This document shows, one piece after another, positions 11,231 to 21,890 of a DNA stretch of 64,000 nucleotides; within the stretch, counting starts at the first letter, position 1; the number at the start of each line of letters is the position of its first letter. The notes beneath the pieces were generated by a model. The model did not search any database and was not told the DNA's origin. It was given only the letters and a program-made list of their open reading frames with translations. Location: contig CM114274.1 of assembly GCA_050084515.1 (NCBI GenBank), positions 26,846,001-26,910,000 on the forward strand. Reading direction: 5' to 3'. The position numbers were made by a program, and so were the translations under genes. Origin of the DNA: Blasia pusilla (taxonomy: Eukaryota; Marchantiophyta; Marchantiopsida; Blasiales).

Positions 11231-13380
11231 TCAGGATGATAGGGCAAAAAAAACTCTACTTTCCTTATTTAGGCAGACTGTGGAGAGTTGTTCTCTTAGG
11301 GCAATCTTTTTCTGCACCGGCTTAGAATCCAAAAGCGTGTTAGGGATGGAAGAAAAGGCTATTCCTGCACCTAACAAATTCTGTCATGATATCTCTCTTA
11401 CATCATAATTACTATCTGCTGCTTCTAACTGCTCGCAGTTGAAAGAGTTGAATTTATCCTCTCAGAAAAACGGCACTCGCTCGCAGTCTATAGGCTTGAT
11501 AATGTTAAAGCTTATGGTCTGGTTCCAAAATGACCAGATTTTTCTCACGATTTTCACTTGAAGTATTACACTTAGTAACAAAATAATATAATTCGTTGTA
11601 AATACCACTAGTATGGGTCCTTTGAAACGTTGCTCGTCACCTCAAATTTTCTGGTTTCAATCGGCATGAACCTACCCAAGGTCAGTTCAAGTATGGTGAA
11701 TGTGCCGTGTGTGACAATCAAAGCGATACTGTATGCACGGCCATTAGCCGTGACCAAGCTTAACTAGTAACGCGTACGTGTTGTGGAGGGGAAATTCAAT
11801 CTTACTCAATATACGTGATCTTCAATGATATCCATTGGAGATCGTCTGCGCGGTCACGGTGGTACTTTGTCACGGTCCTCAAATCCCATATAATTTCGCG
11901 CTCCGGTGAAATCTCCTATTTTGGTGTGGTGCAGCATGAGTCTCGACTTTACTTACTAGGATTTCACAGTGCATTTCGACAATTATTTATTTGAATGACC
12001 CTAACACTGTTACTATTTGTGGCTCATGACATTATTAATTTAAAAATTTAAAGGAATGATGTATACAACGATGTTTCAAAATTGCTTGCGATTTGAATGA
12101 GGAGTACATAATAATATCTGAAAATTGTGTGCAACTCGAATGTTCGTGCACACCCGAAACACCCTACTTTAAGTTGGACGCAATTTCCTATCCTATCCTT
12201 GCTAGTCTGTGACATGGAGTGTTTGAGTTTGGTCGGCCAGGGCCGCGGCTGGTGGCCCTGGCCCTCTCCACCGTGGGACAGGCCGTAAGCGTTTTCCGCA
12301 ACCTGTTCGAATTCATGCACATGATCTTTAAATACCTCAGGAAACTTTTGCGCTGACACTTGTCATGTAAAGAAGGTGTTGCAACCCTTCCAACGATGTT
12401 GTAGATATTTCACGTAAGACCTCTGATAATTGTAAGGATCTCTCATGAGTGTGCACAAGCGTCATGGATCTACTCATGAGAGAATCTGCATTCCTCTTTG
12501 GTTCCGGCGATGGTCAAAGTTTTCTCCTGCCGCCGGTAGGAGCGTTCGTCAGGTAGTGAGTAGACGCTTGGGTGGTTCGTCACCTTTCGCTCCTATGACG
12601 AGGTTCGGATTTCGTATTCGTAACACGGGGGCACTCGACTATCGTGCTTCGTGATTCGTCCTACTCATGGACGATCAAATTCATGTTTGGTCTGGAATTA
12701 TCCTACTCATGAAAATCCGGCTGCGAGTCCCTTTTGGTGTTGCGGCTACTCCATCTCGCGGTCCTTTTGGGTAGAGTACGTCATGTGTTGGAAGCCCAAG
12801 GGTTTCGTCACTCTCGCACGCATTTTCGTACTTGCGGGGCTCACGGAACCGAGTTGACAGAGGTCATTCACCCTCTAAAGTCGAAAGCTTGCACTGAGGA
12901 TTTCCACTGCTGAGATGGGTTTATCATCTCGGTGAACTGAATGCCCCGAGGGTCACATCGAATTCACAGAGGTAACTCACCTTTTATAGTCGAGAACACG
13001 AACATCGCATTTTCCACCGCTAGAAGATGCAATTAGCTGCTTTCAGAGGCCTGCTATCGGTATTGGTAGCTATAGTGGGAACGTGAAACCCTCAGTGAGT
13101 TAACAACCATCGTCGCTATAAGGGCACATATATCTACTTTATGTATTGCTCAGTCAGTCAGTCAGTCTGTCAGTCGTGGTCATCGCACTTGACGTTACTT
13201 GATCTTAGATTGTCTCGGAGTGGGCAGTGGGCAGGGAAGATCATAAACTGTTGCAAAGGCTTTTTAGTAGCAATTTAACATTCGTAGAAATGGTCTGCAT
13301 GAAGCTATCATTGCTTCCTATAGGATAGGCCTTTCGTTGATTAGCCCAGGGGTGCGATAGGCTCTGAAAGGTTTGGTCCA
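11231..13380. other. UCH37-type 3' region and non-coding DNA
   Basis: The first few hundred bases presumably hold the 3' UTR; AT-rich AATAAT-like signals lie near 11581. The remainder has no recognisable protein, tRNA or rRNA. The frames around 12445-12857 are GC-richer but match no family I know. A CAGT tetranucleotide run lies at about 13152-13173. Confidence 0.45.
12859..13040 (+). repeat. Degenerate direct repeat, spacing ~114 bp
   Basis: The phrase AGAGGTCATTCACCCTCTAAAGTCGA followed by GATTTCCACTGCT (from about 12859) recurs as AGAGGTAACTCACC...TAGTCGAGA followed by TTTCCACCGCTAG (from about 12973). This is an old two-unit tandem duplication of unknown role. Confidence 0.55.
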
Positions 13381-13392
13381 TCCTTCGTACCA

Positions 13393-13394
<2 letters not shown>

Positions 13395-13430
<36 letters not shown>
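13395..13430 (+). repeat. (CT)n microsatellite
   Basis: About 18 uninterrupted CT dinucleotides. The serine/leucine run in the frame across it is an artefact of the repeat. Confidence 0.95.
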
Positions 13431-13433
<3 letters not shown>

Positions 13434-14022
13434 TCAGTAGCCTTGATTCATTGCCCAAAGCTGCTGCGCTGGTAAGTAATGTCTATTGGGGATCCCATTC
13501 AGGTAAAGTAGATGGTGTGGTGAAGAGTTTCTTGGTTGACACTTGGAAGCTCCGCACAAACACGTTGTTTGGTCAGCAATCACACTATATGAGAGTGTCT
13601 CCCTCCTCTCATATGGTACCTTCTTCACTTGCTTCTCTCTCTACACCCATCCCTGTCTCAAGCACCGTCCAACCAGGTCTATGGTCGCAAGGCTACGACA
13701 GGCACTACTTAATGAGTACAGTCTCTCTCTCGATCTGTCTGTGTTGCTATTAAGAGCTTTCTATTGTGAACCATACACATCTGTGGTGTCGCCGCAGTTG
13801 GACACCACAGCCATAGTGCCAGCATGAAAACCACTGTCCTCGCACACAGAAGAGGTGTTCGCATCGCGTGGCCAAAAGGAAGGCACGCCTGCGGAAAGAA
13901 GAGATAAGAAGCAGAGCTCGTCGCATCCAGAGGAGACACGAGAAAGCTCACAGAACTGATCACGACGAGTGTAAGGCGATGGAGCGGATCAGGAGGATAG
14001 GAGTATAGGGTCGCACGTCGAA

Positions 14023-14066
14023 GACATCATTGAATGGAACGCCCGCTTCTTCCATTCAATGATGTC
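14023..14066. repeat. 16-bp perfect hairpin
   Basis: GACATCATTGAATGGA at 14023-14038 pairs perfectly with 14051-14066 across a 12-base loop. There is no T-run after it, so it is not terminator-like. Function unknown. Confidence 0.85.
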
Positions 14067-14420
14067 CTCAGCGCACGGCCATCAACCAAATCGGACATCA
14101 TTCACTCCCTCTCACATCGGCCTCCACACCTGCAGCATCATCGCCCTCCCAGGCTCCCACCTCCCCTCCCCATTCACTACCGTCGCAACCGCCGTTGACG
14201 CGGCGCCATCACTCATCACCCACAGAGGTTCAAACCCCATCTCCCAGCTGACCAAACATCTCCATCGCCCCCCCACCTTCACTAGTTCACCTTCACCACA
14301 ACAAGCTCGCCGCACAGCCGGAACAAACCTGAGCATCTCTCCTCCGCTTAGTCTACAACCCCAAAGTCAATCTGATTGAAAAGCTACGCAGCTCTGCTTA
14401 TCGCTCATGGCTAGCGTCCC

Positions 14421-14710
14421 GTGAGGACGGACTCTCCATCGAACGGATGGACGGATGGGTTTGACGCGGACGGAGATCCACATTATGGACAAACGGATGG
14501 ATTTCTGGCGGACGGACGGTCGTCAAGTGGACAGACTCCTCCACCGAGTGGATGGACATACGATTTTCAGTGGACGGACTCCTCCGCGAACGGATGGATT
14601 CTCCAGCGGACGGAGCTCTAATGAACGGATGGACGGATAGATTCTCCAGCGGACAGAGCTCTAATGAACGGATGGACTGATGGATTTTTAGTGGACGGAA
14701 GGATGGAGGC
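14421..14710 (+). repeat. GGACGGATGGA minisatellite
   Basis: Short units built on CGGATGGACGGATGGATT and CTCCAGCGGACGGAGCTCTAATGAA. The clearest tandem copies are about 43 bases long (about 14593-14690). Two overlapping frames stay open (14421-14621 and 14455-14640) only because the unit lacks stops. The predicted Asp/Gly/Trp-rich peptides are probably not real proteins. Confidence 0.8.
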
Positions 14711-15069
14711 TCACGATCAACCCGTGGATGAGCTGTTCTTCCGGTCCGTAGGTCTTGGTCCTACGGTCTGCCAATTGGAACAAAGGTGTATTAGTGTATA
14801 TAGCACACTAACGGCGAAACAGGAGCAGTGCGTTACGAATGTGTCCGGTCAGTGCGCACGAGATGTTTGAAGCAACTGCGCCAAAGATTCGATGGATAGA
14901 AGCCCGTCTGTTGTAGAGAGGGCAGCAGCGATGGGCAGAGAGAAGAGTCGGGGACTATGGCTCGATGTCGGGTCGCATATCGCGTTCAGAGTCGGGGAGG
15001 GCAGCTGTGGAGGCTCTTTCGCGAGACGGTGCTTTGTGCCATGATGCGGTGCGAGGGCGGGTATTTGTG

Positions 15070-15775
15070 GACTGCGTTTAGGGTGTGGGGTTTTTCTGGA
15101 GAATTATCTGGGGTCTGTGTTGTTGTTTGTGCTGTGGGATTAATTTAGAGGCCTGTTTGTTGACTGAATTATGAGTGTGGCGTCCAATTTGGACGTGGCT
15201 GGGGGCTGTTTTTTGTTCGTGCTGTGGCATTCATTTCGAGGGCAATGTCTGGCTTGCTTTTTATGCTGAGCCATTGCGTTCGGGGTGAATCTCTGGGCCG
15301 CATTTCGTTTGTGCTGTGGCATTCATTTGGAGGCCAATCTCTGGAAGGGTTTCTCTTTAGTGCTACTGAGTCGGGGGCTTATCTCTGCACTGGATTTGAC
15401 TGTTGCTTTCGTTTTGGGGCCGATCTCTCGGCGTTAGTTCGTGCCCTGGCATTCATTGGGGGCGGATGTCTGGACCGCATTTTGTTCGTGTTATGACAAT
15501 GAGCTGGTTGCCCATCTCTGGATTGCATTTTTATGCTCTCTCTGGACTGAATTGTTTTCTGCCCTGGCATTCATTGAGTCGGGAGGCCATATGTGGATGG
15601 CATTTTGTGCCGTGGCATTCATTTTCAGGGCATTATCTGGACTGTTTTTTTCCTTCCCTTTTGCCGTGCCCTTGAGTTGGGGTCCCATCTCTCGACTGTA
15701 GTTTGCTTTGCGCCATTGATCTGGTGGCCCTTTCTCGACGGTTTGTTTTGTGCTGCTGCGTTGATTCGCAAGCAG
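15070..15775 (+). repeat. ~60-bp degenerate tandem repeat array (GTGCTGTGGCATTCATT...)
   Basis: At least eight units contain versions of GTGCTGTGGCATTCATTT, then GGGGC(C)AATCTCTGG, then CTGCATTTTGTT, at a spacing of roughly 50-70 bases. Open frames on both strands (for example 15224-15496 and 15491-15826 minus) are by-products of the array. It lies about 400 bases downstream of the GGACGG minisatellite and is unrelated to it in sequence. Confidence 0.8.
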
Positions 15776-16168
15776 ACGAGCAAGAAAGACAGCTTTTGAG
15801 TTCGACAGGAGCGGGCGATCTAGCATACCACACGTTTGGGGGTGACAGCAAGAGAGAACTCAGACATTTACAGCACCGTGGCACCGACAGTGTTCTTGGA
15901 GCTTGTTCGCCATGATCGTTGACGGAAAAGGCGCTCGGGCACATGGAAAAGTCGGAAAGTGTCACGAGGATCGTGGCTTTTTAATCATGGAAGTAAAAGG
16001 TGAAAAGCATGAGAACTCAAGTATTTGTCTATTTGTGGAATGAAAACATGAATTGACAAAGGGGAAATCACCACTACCCTTGCAAACATGAATTGGAAAA
16101 GGATGTGCATGCAAGCGTGAATTGCCCCTGCAACCCTAAATCACCACTACCCAGGCAGCAAACCTACT

Positions 16169-16350
16169 GGAAATGGATAGGATAAACCTTCTCCAAATAA
16201 GAAATGGGGTTTATGTGTGGAAACCCCAATTGAGCAAAAGGAGGATTTGAGGAGACTTTGTGTGGAAATGGATAGGACCACCCTTCTCCATATAAGAAAT
16301 GGGATTTATGTGTGGAAACCCCAATTAAGCAAAGGAGGATTTGAGGAGAT
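16169..16350 (+). repeat. 95-bp tandem duplication
   Basis: GGAAATGGATAGGA at 16169 recurs at 16264, and both copies run through CTTCTCCA(A/T)ATAAGAAATGGG and TTTATGTGTGGAAACCCCAATT to GGAGGATTTGAGGAGA. A few substitutions separate the copies. The array ends directly before the Helitron-end-like sequence at 16378. Confidence 0.85.
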
Positions 16351-16377
16351 GGTGTGTCAAATTAAACCAAATCTATA

Positions 16378-16418
16378 TCTATATTATTATTGGAGAGTAA
16401 TTTTTTGATTTGCAAACA
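16378..16418 (+). mobile_element. Dispersed TE terminus, Helitron-5'-end-like (copy A)
   Basis: A 41-base segment starting TCTATATTATTATTGG is shared with 56547-56587 (37 of 41 positions by eye) and similarity stops sharply on its left side at both sites. A TC start followed by a CTATATTATTA string, placed between A and T, resembles plant Helitron 5' ends. No Rep/helicase coding or CTRR-hairpin 3' end was identified. Confidence 0.4.
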
Positions 16419-17620
16419 TTTTTATAGTTTACATCTGGGCAAAAGTAAAATGTTTTCCATTTTAAGAATACGAAGATATTTTTTTGAAATTGTTTGCAAC
16501 ATGGCGAGTCCTTTCACTCGTGTGCATGGCACGGGCTGTACACGAGTATGAATTGTTGAGGTTTATGTGCATGAATGCCTTTATTGGGCGATATGACAAG
16601 ACTTCATGTGTGCAATCGAATTAAATAGTAGTTGTGCATATACAATCCATCACGTGCATTGTTATTAGAGACACTCATATGTTGTGCTTACCTCAAACCT
16701 CGAAGGTCATTTTAACCATGAACTTATCATCCAAGGTCACTTGGGTATCAATTTTAGTGGTCAATTAAATTAGTTTAGGATAATGATGAGTAATTTATAT
16801 TGCGCATTATTTTTAACTCGTTCGTTGTATGGAAATTGACAAGGATAGTATATATTGGTGTTATTTTTCATATTTTCATCAAAATGGTATATTCTCATGA
16901 TTTTGAGACATAATAGTGATTGTGCATTGGACTTGCTCCAATTTTGATAAGACATAAGATTTCACTCATAACTCTTTATATAGTGTCAAATCAAACATAT
17001 TTTCAAAGTGGCATATCTTAAGTATTCACAAAGAATCCATGGAATCCAAACCTACAAATGATAATACACCGAAAATGTCTTGAGTCGCCCATGTAGTTGG
17101 TGGTTTGTGCCCTCTAACCCCGTAGAGACATCTGTCCCTACTTGTCTTGACATACATGTGTATAATGCTCACCACAAAAAGGCCTAGTGCTTGTTTAGTC
17201 CTTTGTTAATAGCCTTCACGTGATAGATATCACACGAGTAAGTCTAGATCTATAACTATAATTATCTATCTTATGTATATTTGGGACACGTCTATCATCC
17301 TCAAGGAATTCTAGCAAGAGGTGGAATTAAACATGATATATTTCACCCTCTCAAACATCCATCATAGACTAACACACTCACCCCATCTTTGGTAGATCCA
17401 CACATCATATAACATAAGCATGTGGATATCTCTACCAAATTTGAGTCAACTATCTTATCAATGTTGGAAGATGACATGACACACAATCATGTACATATTC
17501 CTTCTAAACCATACCATCACGTCCCTCTCGAAAAAATGTAAGGCATTCGCAAAATAATGTGCCCTATTATAACATCCAATGTTATTGGTGCCATCTATTA
17601 TAAGTAGATATAGTCTCTTT
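16419..17620. other. AT-rich non-coding stretch
   Basis: No recognisable gene. A short inverted pair (ACTCGTGT / ACACGAGT) lies around 16517-16547. The text around 17100-17600 may be old retroelement DNA in minus orientation leading into the integrase fragment, but I cannot align it. Confidence 0.35.
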
Positions 17621-17624
17621 TGAT

Positions 17625-17800
17625 GAAACCACACAATTTTTGGTCAACAATCTCCTCCACGAATAGTCGCATATCTCATTGTATCATGTTGATGTGCAAT
17701 AGTAAGATCCTCGAATACCAAGGGCATGACTATCTGAAATGTCTTTGCTTGTTGAGAAATTTTCCTACCCACACATATATGTGGCTCATGAAGGTTTATT
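17625..17800 (-). pseudogene. Ty3/gypsy integrase C-terminal fragment (same family, antisense)
   Basis: Read on the minus strand, this carries VMPLVFEDLTIAHQHDT and then MRYATIRGG. It aligns with the segment just before the PHD finger in the two sense copies (for example VMPTAFENLVIAQHRDT at about 34060-34110). The match runs back through a SQQA..F segment to about 17795 and then stops at the 62-bp repeat at 17803. This is a fourth relic of the methyltransferase-carrying gypsy family. Confidence 0.8.
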
Positions 17801-17802
17801 AT

Positions 17803-17864
17803 TGTCACGTCTTTTAGGATAGATCGGTGAGATCTAGTAGAGTGCCTTCGTGAGTAGTGGAGGA
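17803..17864 (+). repeat. 62-bp direct repeat flanking gypsy copy 1 (left copy)
   Basis: Starts TGTCACGTCTTTTAGG and ends GTAGTGGAGGA; identical by eye to 25429-25490. The two copies bracket gypsy copy 1, so this is part of the element: either LTR sequence or the start of its 5' leader with the LTR lost. In the right-hand copy it lies two bases after a CACGACA module end. Confidence 0.8.
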
Positions 17865-19560
17865 TTGAGTATGGGGGCGGGTTGCCCCATGCCGGTACTC
17901 TCGGGAGCACCATGTAGCTTGCTGATTTGTGTTCTCACATGTTTTACATTTTTGTTGGGAGAAATCAGTGCGGAAGCGCTGCCCAATTTTGTATAGGAGA
18001 AAGAGACATTGGGCTTTACGACAGTCCTTGTCAATTTTTACAGGAATGTCCGATTTCAATTATTTTTTGACATTGTTGTAGATGGTGAAGCTGTGCAACA
18101 AACGGTGCACAATTTGGAGTTGCGAGCAAAAAGTTATGGTCAATCTTGCAAAACTACCATTGCTAGGCAATTTTTAGGGTTAAATTGTTCAAACCCTAAA
18201 CCAGCCGCCACCGTCAACGGTCAACGCTCAACCATCACCATCAACGGTCAACAGTCACCGTCAACGGTCCATCGTCCATCGTCGGCCGTTGCCGTCGCCT
18301 AGCGTTGCGCGGAGCCGTGTTCGGCCGTTGTCCACCCTTTGGTTGCCATTTCCGCCATTAAGGAGTGGAGGGTCTTCCACAACCATCGTTGATTCTCTGA
18401 CTTGCGCCGCCACCACGTACTTTGGTTTGGCTGCCACCATCATCGTAGTTTCGTCATCAACCACTGATGGCACGTGACCTCGGGTTATGGTGTTTGAGTT
18501 TTCATTTCATGTTGTTATGTTGGGATTGCTATGGGCGTCACGGCAAAGTACTCAATCAACGCTCAACGATGATTGAGTACTTTGCCGTGACGCCCATAGC
18601 CGCAACTCACGGCCGATTATCTCGTCATGCCACTTGTGGCCGCACCGCACCATCTCGATCCCGCAGCCGCTCCTTCACTAAGGTGTAGAGCGTGTGAATT
18701 GCTGATTGAGGAGGGTATGCCGTCGAATGCCGTGCTGTTTGTATCCGTTTCGTGTCGCCAGTGCCACATCGGACCGTTGAACCTGCACCGCACATCGAGG
18801 AGGTTTGAGCAACGTCAATACGAGAGGAGTACAACTTGCTGATTGGAGGAGTTGTCTTCACGACCGAGTTGGGGTCGAGATTTGTAGTTGCCGAGGAGTA
18901 ACATCGACATTATTGTCAGGTTACCCATTCTTATCTCTTACCCTGCACGTATGAGGGATTTCCGGATATTGGGAAGTTATTTGGGATATTGGGTTTCGTG
19001 CTAATGCTAGGAGCATCGATAATGTATGGGTTTAGGGGACATAGACCTGTGTGGAATGTCCAGAGTTGAGGATGGTTTGTCGATGAGACGATAGATTGGT
19101 TGATTTGCCACACCACGCTGCTTGTTGCCGCACAACACACATCTCAATGAGAAAGTATAGATTGAGTGCCGTATGTTTAGTTTGAGTGATTACTCACGAG
19201 ATTAAGAGTGATCGTGTGCGAGGGGCACGAGGGCCATCACGACGTCCTTTCGGGATTTTGAGAGGTGAGGTAGTGGACCTAAGAATAGCTCTGGAGGATT
19301 TAGACGGAGTGGTGCGAGGTTTCGAGGGTCTCCACGTGAGAGACCACCTCGATCTCCTTCTGTGTCATCTTCAGATGAGGGGGAGCGTACAGAGGAGTGT
19401 GTTAGTGATCCACCGTACACATTGAGTGGTCCTACCAGTTGGGCGTACGAGATGGACGACCGGGGTAGAGGACCGCGTAGGTTTTCAGGTGCTGTAGGCA
19501 CTATAAAGAAAATTCATTGCGGGGTTTAGGAGTTGGTGTGACTCATAGCGGGCTAGGAAC
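17865..19560 (+). other. Probable 5' leader of gypsy copy 1
   Basis: Non-coding. It contains short repeats of GTCAACGGTCAAC-type text (about 18208-18290) and a perfect 30-bp hairpin (18529-18599). The early part of the Gag-equivalent frame may begin around 19186 (fragmentary, with stops). No independent gene is seen. Confidence 0.4.
18529..18599. repeat. Perfect 30-bp hairpin, 11-base loop
   Basis: CTATGGGCGTCACGGCAAAG... (18529-18558) is the exact reverse complement of 18570-18599, with loop ACGCTCAACGA. Perfect conservation among decayed sequence suggests a recent fold-back duplication. Confidence 0.95.
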
Positions 19561-19569
19561 TCTAGAGAG

Positions 19570-19998
19570 TTTAACCCGTTTACAACATGGAACGGTATGT
19601 TCCAACATTTAGAGGGGGCGCCCATGGATGATTACCATGAGTTCTCCCACAGATATGTTGAGGAGATTGAGGCATGGCGACTCTATTTTGACCCACACTA
19701 TGTGTCATGGATGGAGCCATTCCCAGATGAGGAGGAGGAGTCAGGAGAGGCTACTTCCTCTTCCACAAGTGATGTTTTAGGAGGGGTTACTCGCACTGGA
19801 GCAGTTGCACCATCTAGTCGGGTTCATTCCAGGTTCAACCTCGTGGTTGAGTTCTTCGTTGAGTTGAGGGCGAGCTACCAAGGAGTACGGATGGAGAAGT
19901 TGGATCCACAACGAGGGGAAGCTAGAAAACAGACTAGGCTTCCTCAATCTTTCACGTTGTCCGAAGCGATGAGGACCCCATCGATGGGTCCTGATTAG
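19570..19998 (+). pseudogene. Gag remnant of gypsy copy 1, zinc knuckles deleted
   Basis: The plus frame starting FQHLEGAPMDDYHEF aligns with FQHLEGAPMDDHHEF in copy 2. After VVEFF...YQGVRMEKL it jumps straight to LDPQRGEARKQTRLPQSF, which in copy 2 lies about 930 bases further on (VELDPQRGEGGRQARLPQSF at about 28970). The missing piece holds both CCHC zinc knuckles and the Gly/Arg-rich tail. The frame stops at 19996-19998, and its homology continues in the following protease-linker region. Confidence 0.85.
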
Positions 19999-20004
19999 AG
20001 TTCC

Positions 20005-20703
20005 TTGAGAGTTTGTGATGTTTTTGGTGTGCAGGCACGGAGGGCAATGGGAGAAGCGAGTGCAACGACTCCTATTGCTGATGCTCAGAAGGGGTATGTG
20101 TCAAGCAGGTTGTTGGGGGCGGCCACCGTTGTCTACCGCACTCCTTTATTGTCTGCTTCCGATGTTATGACGTTGGGAGGTACGCCCGCCGAGGTTTTTT
20201 GGCTCGCCAGTACGCTATGTTAGCGTGGAGTTGGAGTTCCTGCATCACGTTCAGAGGTGATTGTAGAGGAGGTGATGGACCTGCCCTTGGAGCGGATACT
20301 CGGGCCGTCCACGTAAGATTCATGGTAGGCTGCGGCTGCTAGGATGGCGGAGATGCCCGCTAGATCTGCGATAGAGCGTGCCATGGCTTCTCCTGGTGTT
20401 GTGTTGCTGGATAACCGAGGAGAGATCTTCCAATTGGTGAGTCATGGAGGTAGAGCTGTAAGTCCGCAACGCCTCTTGTTGGATTCAAGAGTGCAACCCC
20501 TGATGTTGGGGAAAACTTCATTCAGAGGATTGGGCTTGGCGAGAGCCGATGTGGAGCGTTGTCCATTCCGGATACATAAATCCTTGGATGTCTGTATTCG
20601 GCCAGGAGCGATGGCGACCTTAGCGGCATTTAGCAGTGCCATCACTTGGCCTAGTGATTTGATTGAGGGACATGTCCGTGCAAAAGGATACTCCCGTTCC
20701 TGA
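20005..20703 (+). pseudogene. Linker and aspartic protease remnant of gypsy copy 1
   Basis: Open pieces at 20005-20223 and 20344-20703 match the copy-2 linker (ATLC..., ARSAIERAMASPGVVLLDNRG versus PAIDRERLTPGICMLDNRS) and then the protease. The active-site triad reads Asp-Ser-Arg (LLDSRVQPLMLGK) instead of Asp-Ser-Gly, so the glycine is lost. After FRIHKSLD the frame joins GAMATLAAFSSAITWPSDLIEG, equivalent to copy-2 sequence roughly 270 bases further on. The C-terminal half of the protease is therefore deleted. Confidence 0.8.
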
Positions 20704-20929
20704 CATTTCTATGTAGAGGAGTGTCATGGTAGCCGCATCAGTCCGTGGACGAGAGGTGCCGTTTTGGGGCTTGACTGAGGAGCTTCGACGCTTAGCCACT
20801 GAGCATGTGCAAACCGCGTGGAGCGAGACGTTTGCACCAGAGTGTGACGGGTCAGAGGAACCCAAAGTAGGCAAGAGTGCTCCTATGACCCCTTTGGACA
20901 CCACCCCGATTGTGTGCTGCATCCTAGAG

Positions 20930-21890
20930 AAGGGTATTCGGGTGTTGGATCTCTTTGGAGGGATTAACACTAGGTTAGCTATTGTTTTGCACGCTGGAGT
21001 GCGCGTGCAGCAGTTGATATATGTGGAGATTGATGATGTTGCGAGGCGCACTTCACTTCACCATGTGGCGCTGTTACGCCTCCATTTTCTTGACTTGTTA
21101 TTTGCGTGCGCCATTCAGGGTTACTAGAGTTCCCTTTCGAGGGACATTTCATTGTTGGGGGCGCAAGACTTGGAGTGGATAGGGACCGTAGACTTGGTCA
21201 TGGCTGGTTGGCCGTGTCCAGGCCAATCGAGTGTTGGACAAGGTAGCGGGTTAGTTGACACTCGATCAGATTATTTTGGGAGATGATGCGGATCTTGTGA
21301 CATTTACAGGAGCATCAACCTCGTTCTCTAGCATACATTTTGGAGAATGTGCCGATTTTGGGCGATTCGAGGTCCCGTGTGGTGACGAGTGCACATCAGG
21401 TGCGCGCATGGATCGGCCTGGCAGTGTTGTTAGATGCAATGAGTGTGGGTTCACGAGCACATCACCCACGTCTTTGGTGGACCAACTTGGTACCACACGA
21501 GGTGTTACGGAGGGCACATGCGAGAGTGGAGCACCCCTCCGATTTGTTGGTGGATTCTATATTGGATCCATGGTATCGATCACAGGCAGTGAGGCTAGAT
21601 GATCGACCGCCGTTGACTGTGGTGAACAGGATTGGCAGGTCACGGGCAGCCTTTCCCACATTGCTGAGTTTTCCTGCTTCCTATGCATTTAAGGAGGCCA
21701 GACCTGGCTTGGTTTGGGATGACTAGGTATAGAGGTCGGTGGAACTGAACGCCGATGGGCGAGAGCAAGCGATGGGATTCCCCACAGAAGTGACGGAAGT
21801 ACCGTCACTATAAGAGGCATCTCAATGTCATGTCTTGGGTTAGGCAATGGACCTGAATGTCTTGATATGGATTTTCAGCTTAGGAGTTGT
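20930..21890 (+). pseudogene. C5 cytosine DNA methyltransferase domain (DNMT3 type) in gypsy copy 1
   Basis: Conserved motifs in canonical order: I, VLDLFGGINTRLA (about 20941-20980); II, YVEIDDVAR; IV, GWPCPGQS with the catalytic Cys codon at 21215-21217; VI, YILENV (Glu-Asn-Val); VIII, HHPRLWWTNL; then a target-recognition segment with TVVNRIGRS and FPTLLSFP; and IX-X, AMGFPTEVTEV...VLG.AMDL. Frameshifts lie between II and VI, and stops occur in 21121-21255 and in motif X. Most motif residues survive despite this decay. The domain sits between protease and RT exactly as in copy 2. Confidence 0.88.

Noticed and set aside
14421-14640. Overlapping Asp/Gly/Trp-rich ORFs
   Set aside because: The frames are open because the GGACGGATGGA repeat has no stops; codon use simply mirrors the repeat.
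15224-15826. Hydrophobic ORFs on both strands resembling membrane proteins
   Set aside because: They are translations of the ~60-bp tandem array in several frames, with no family match.
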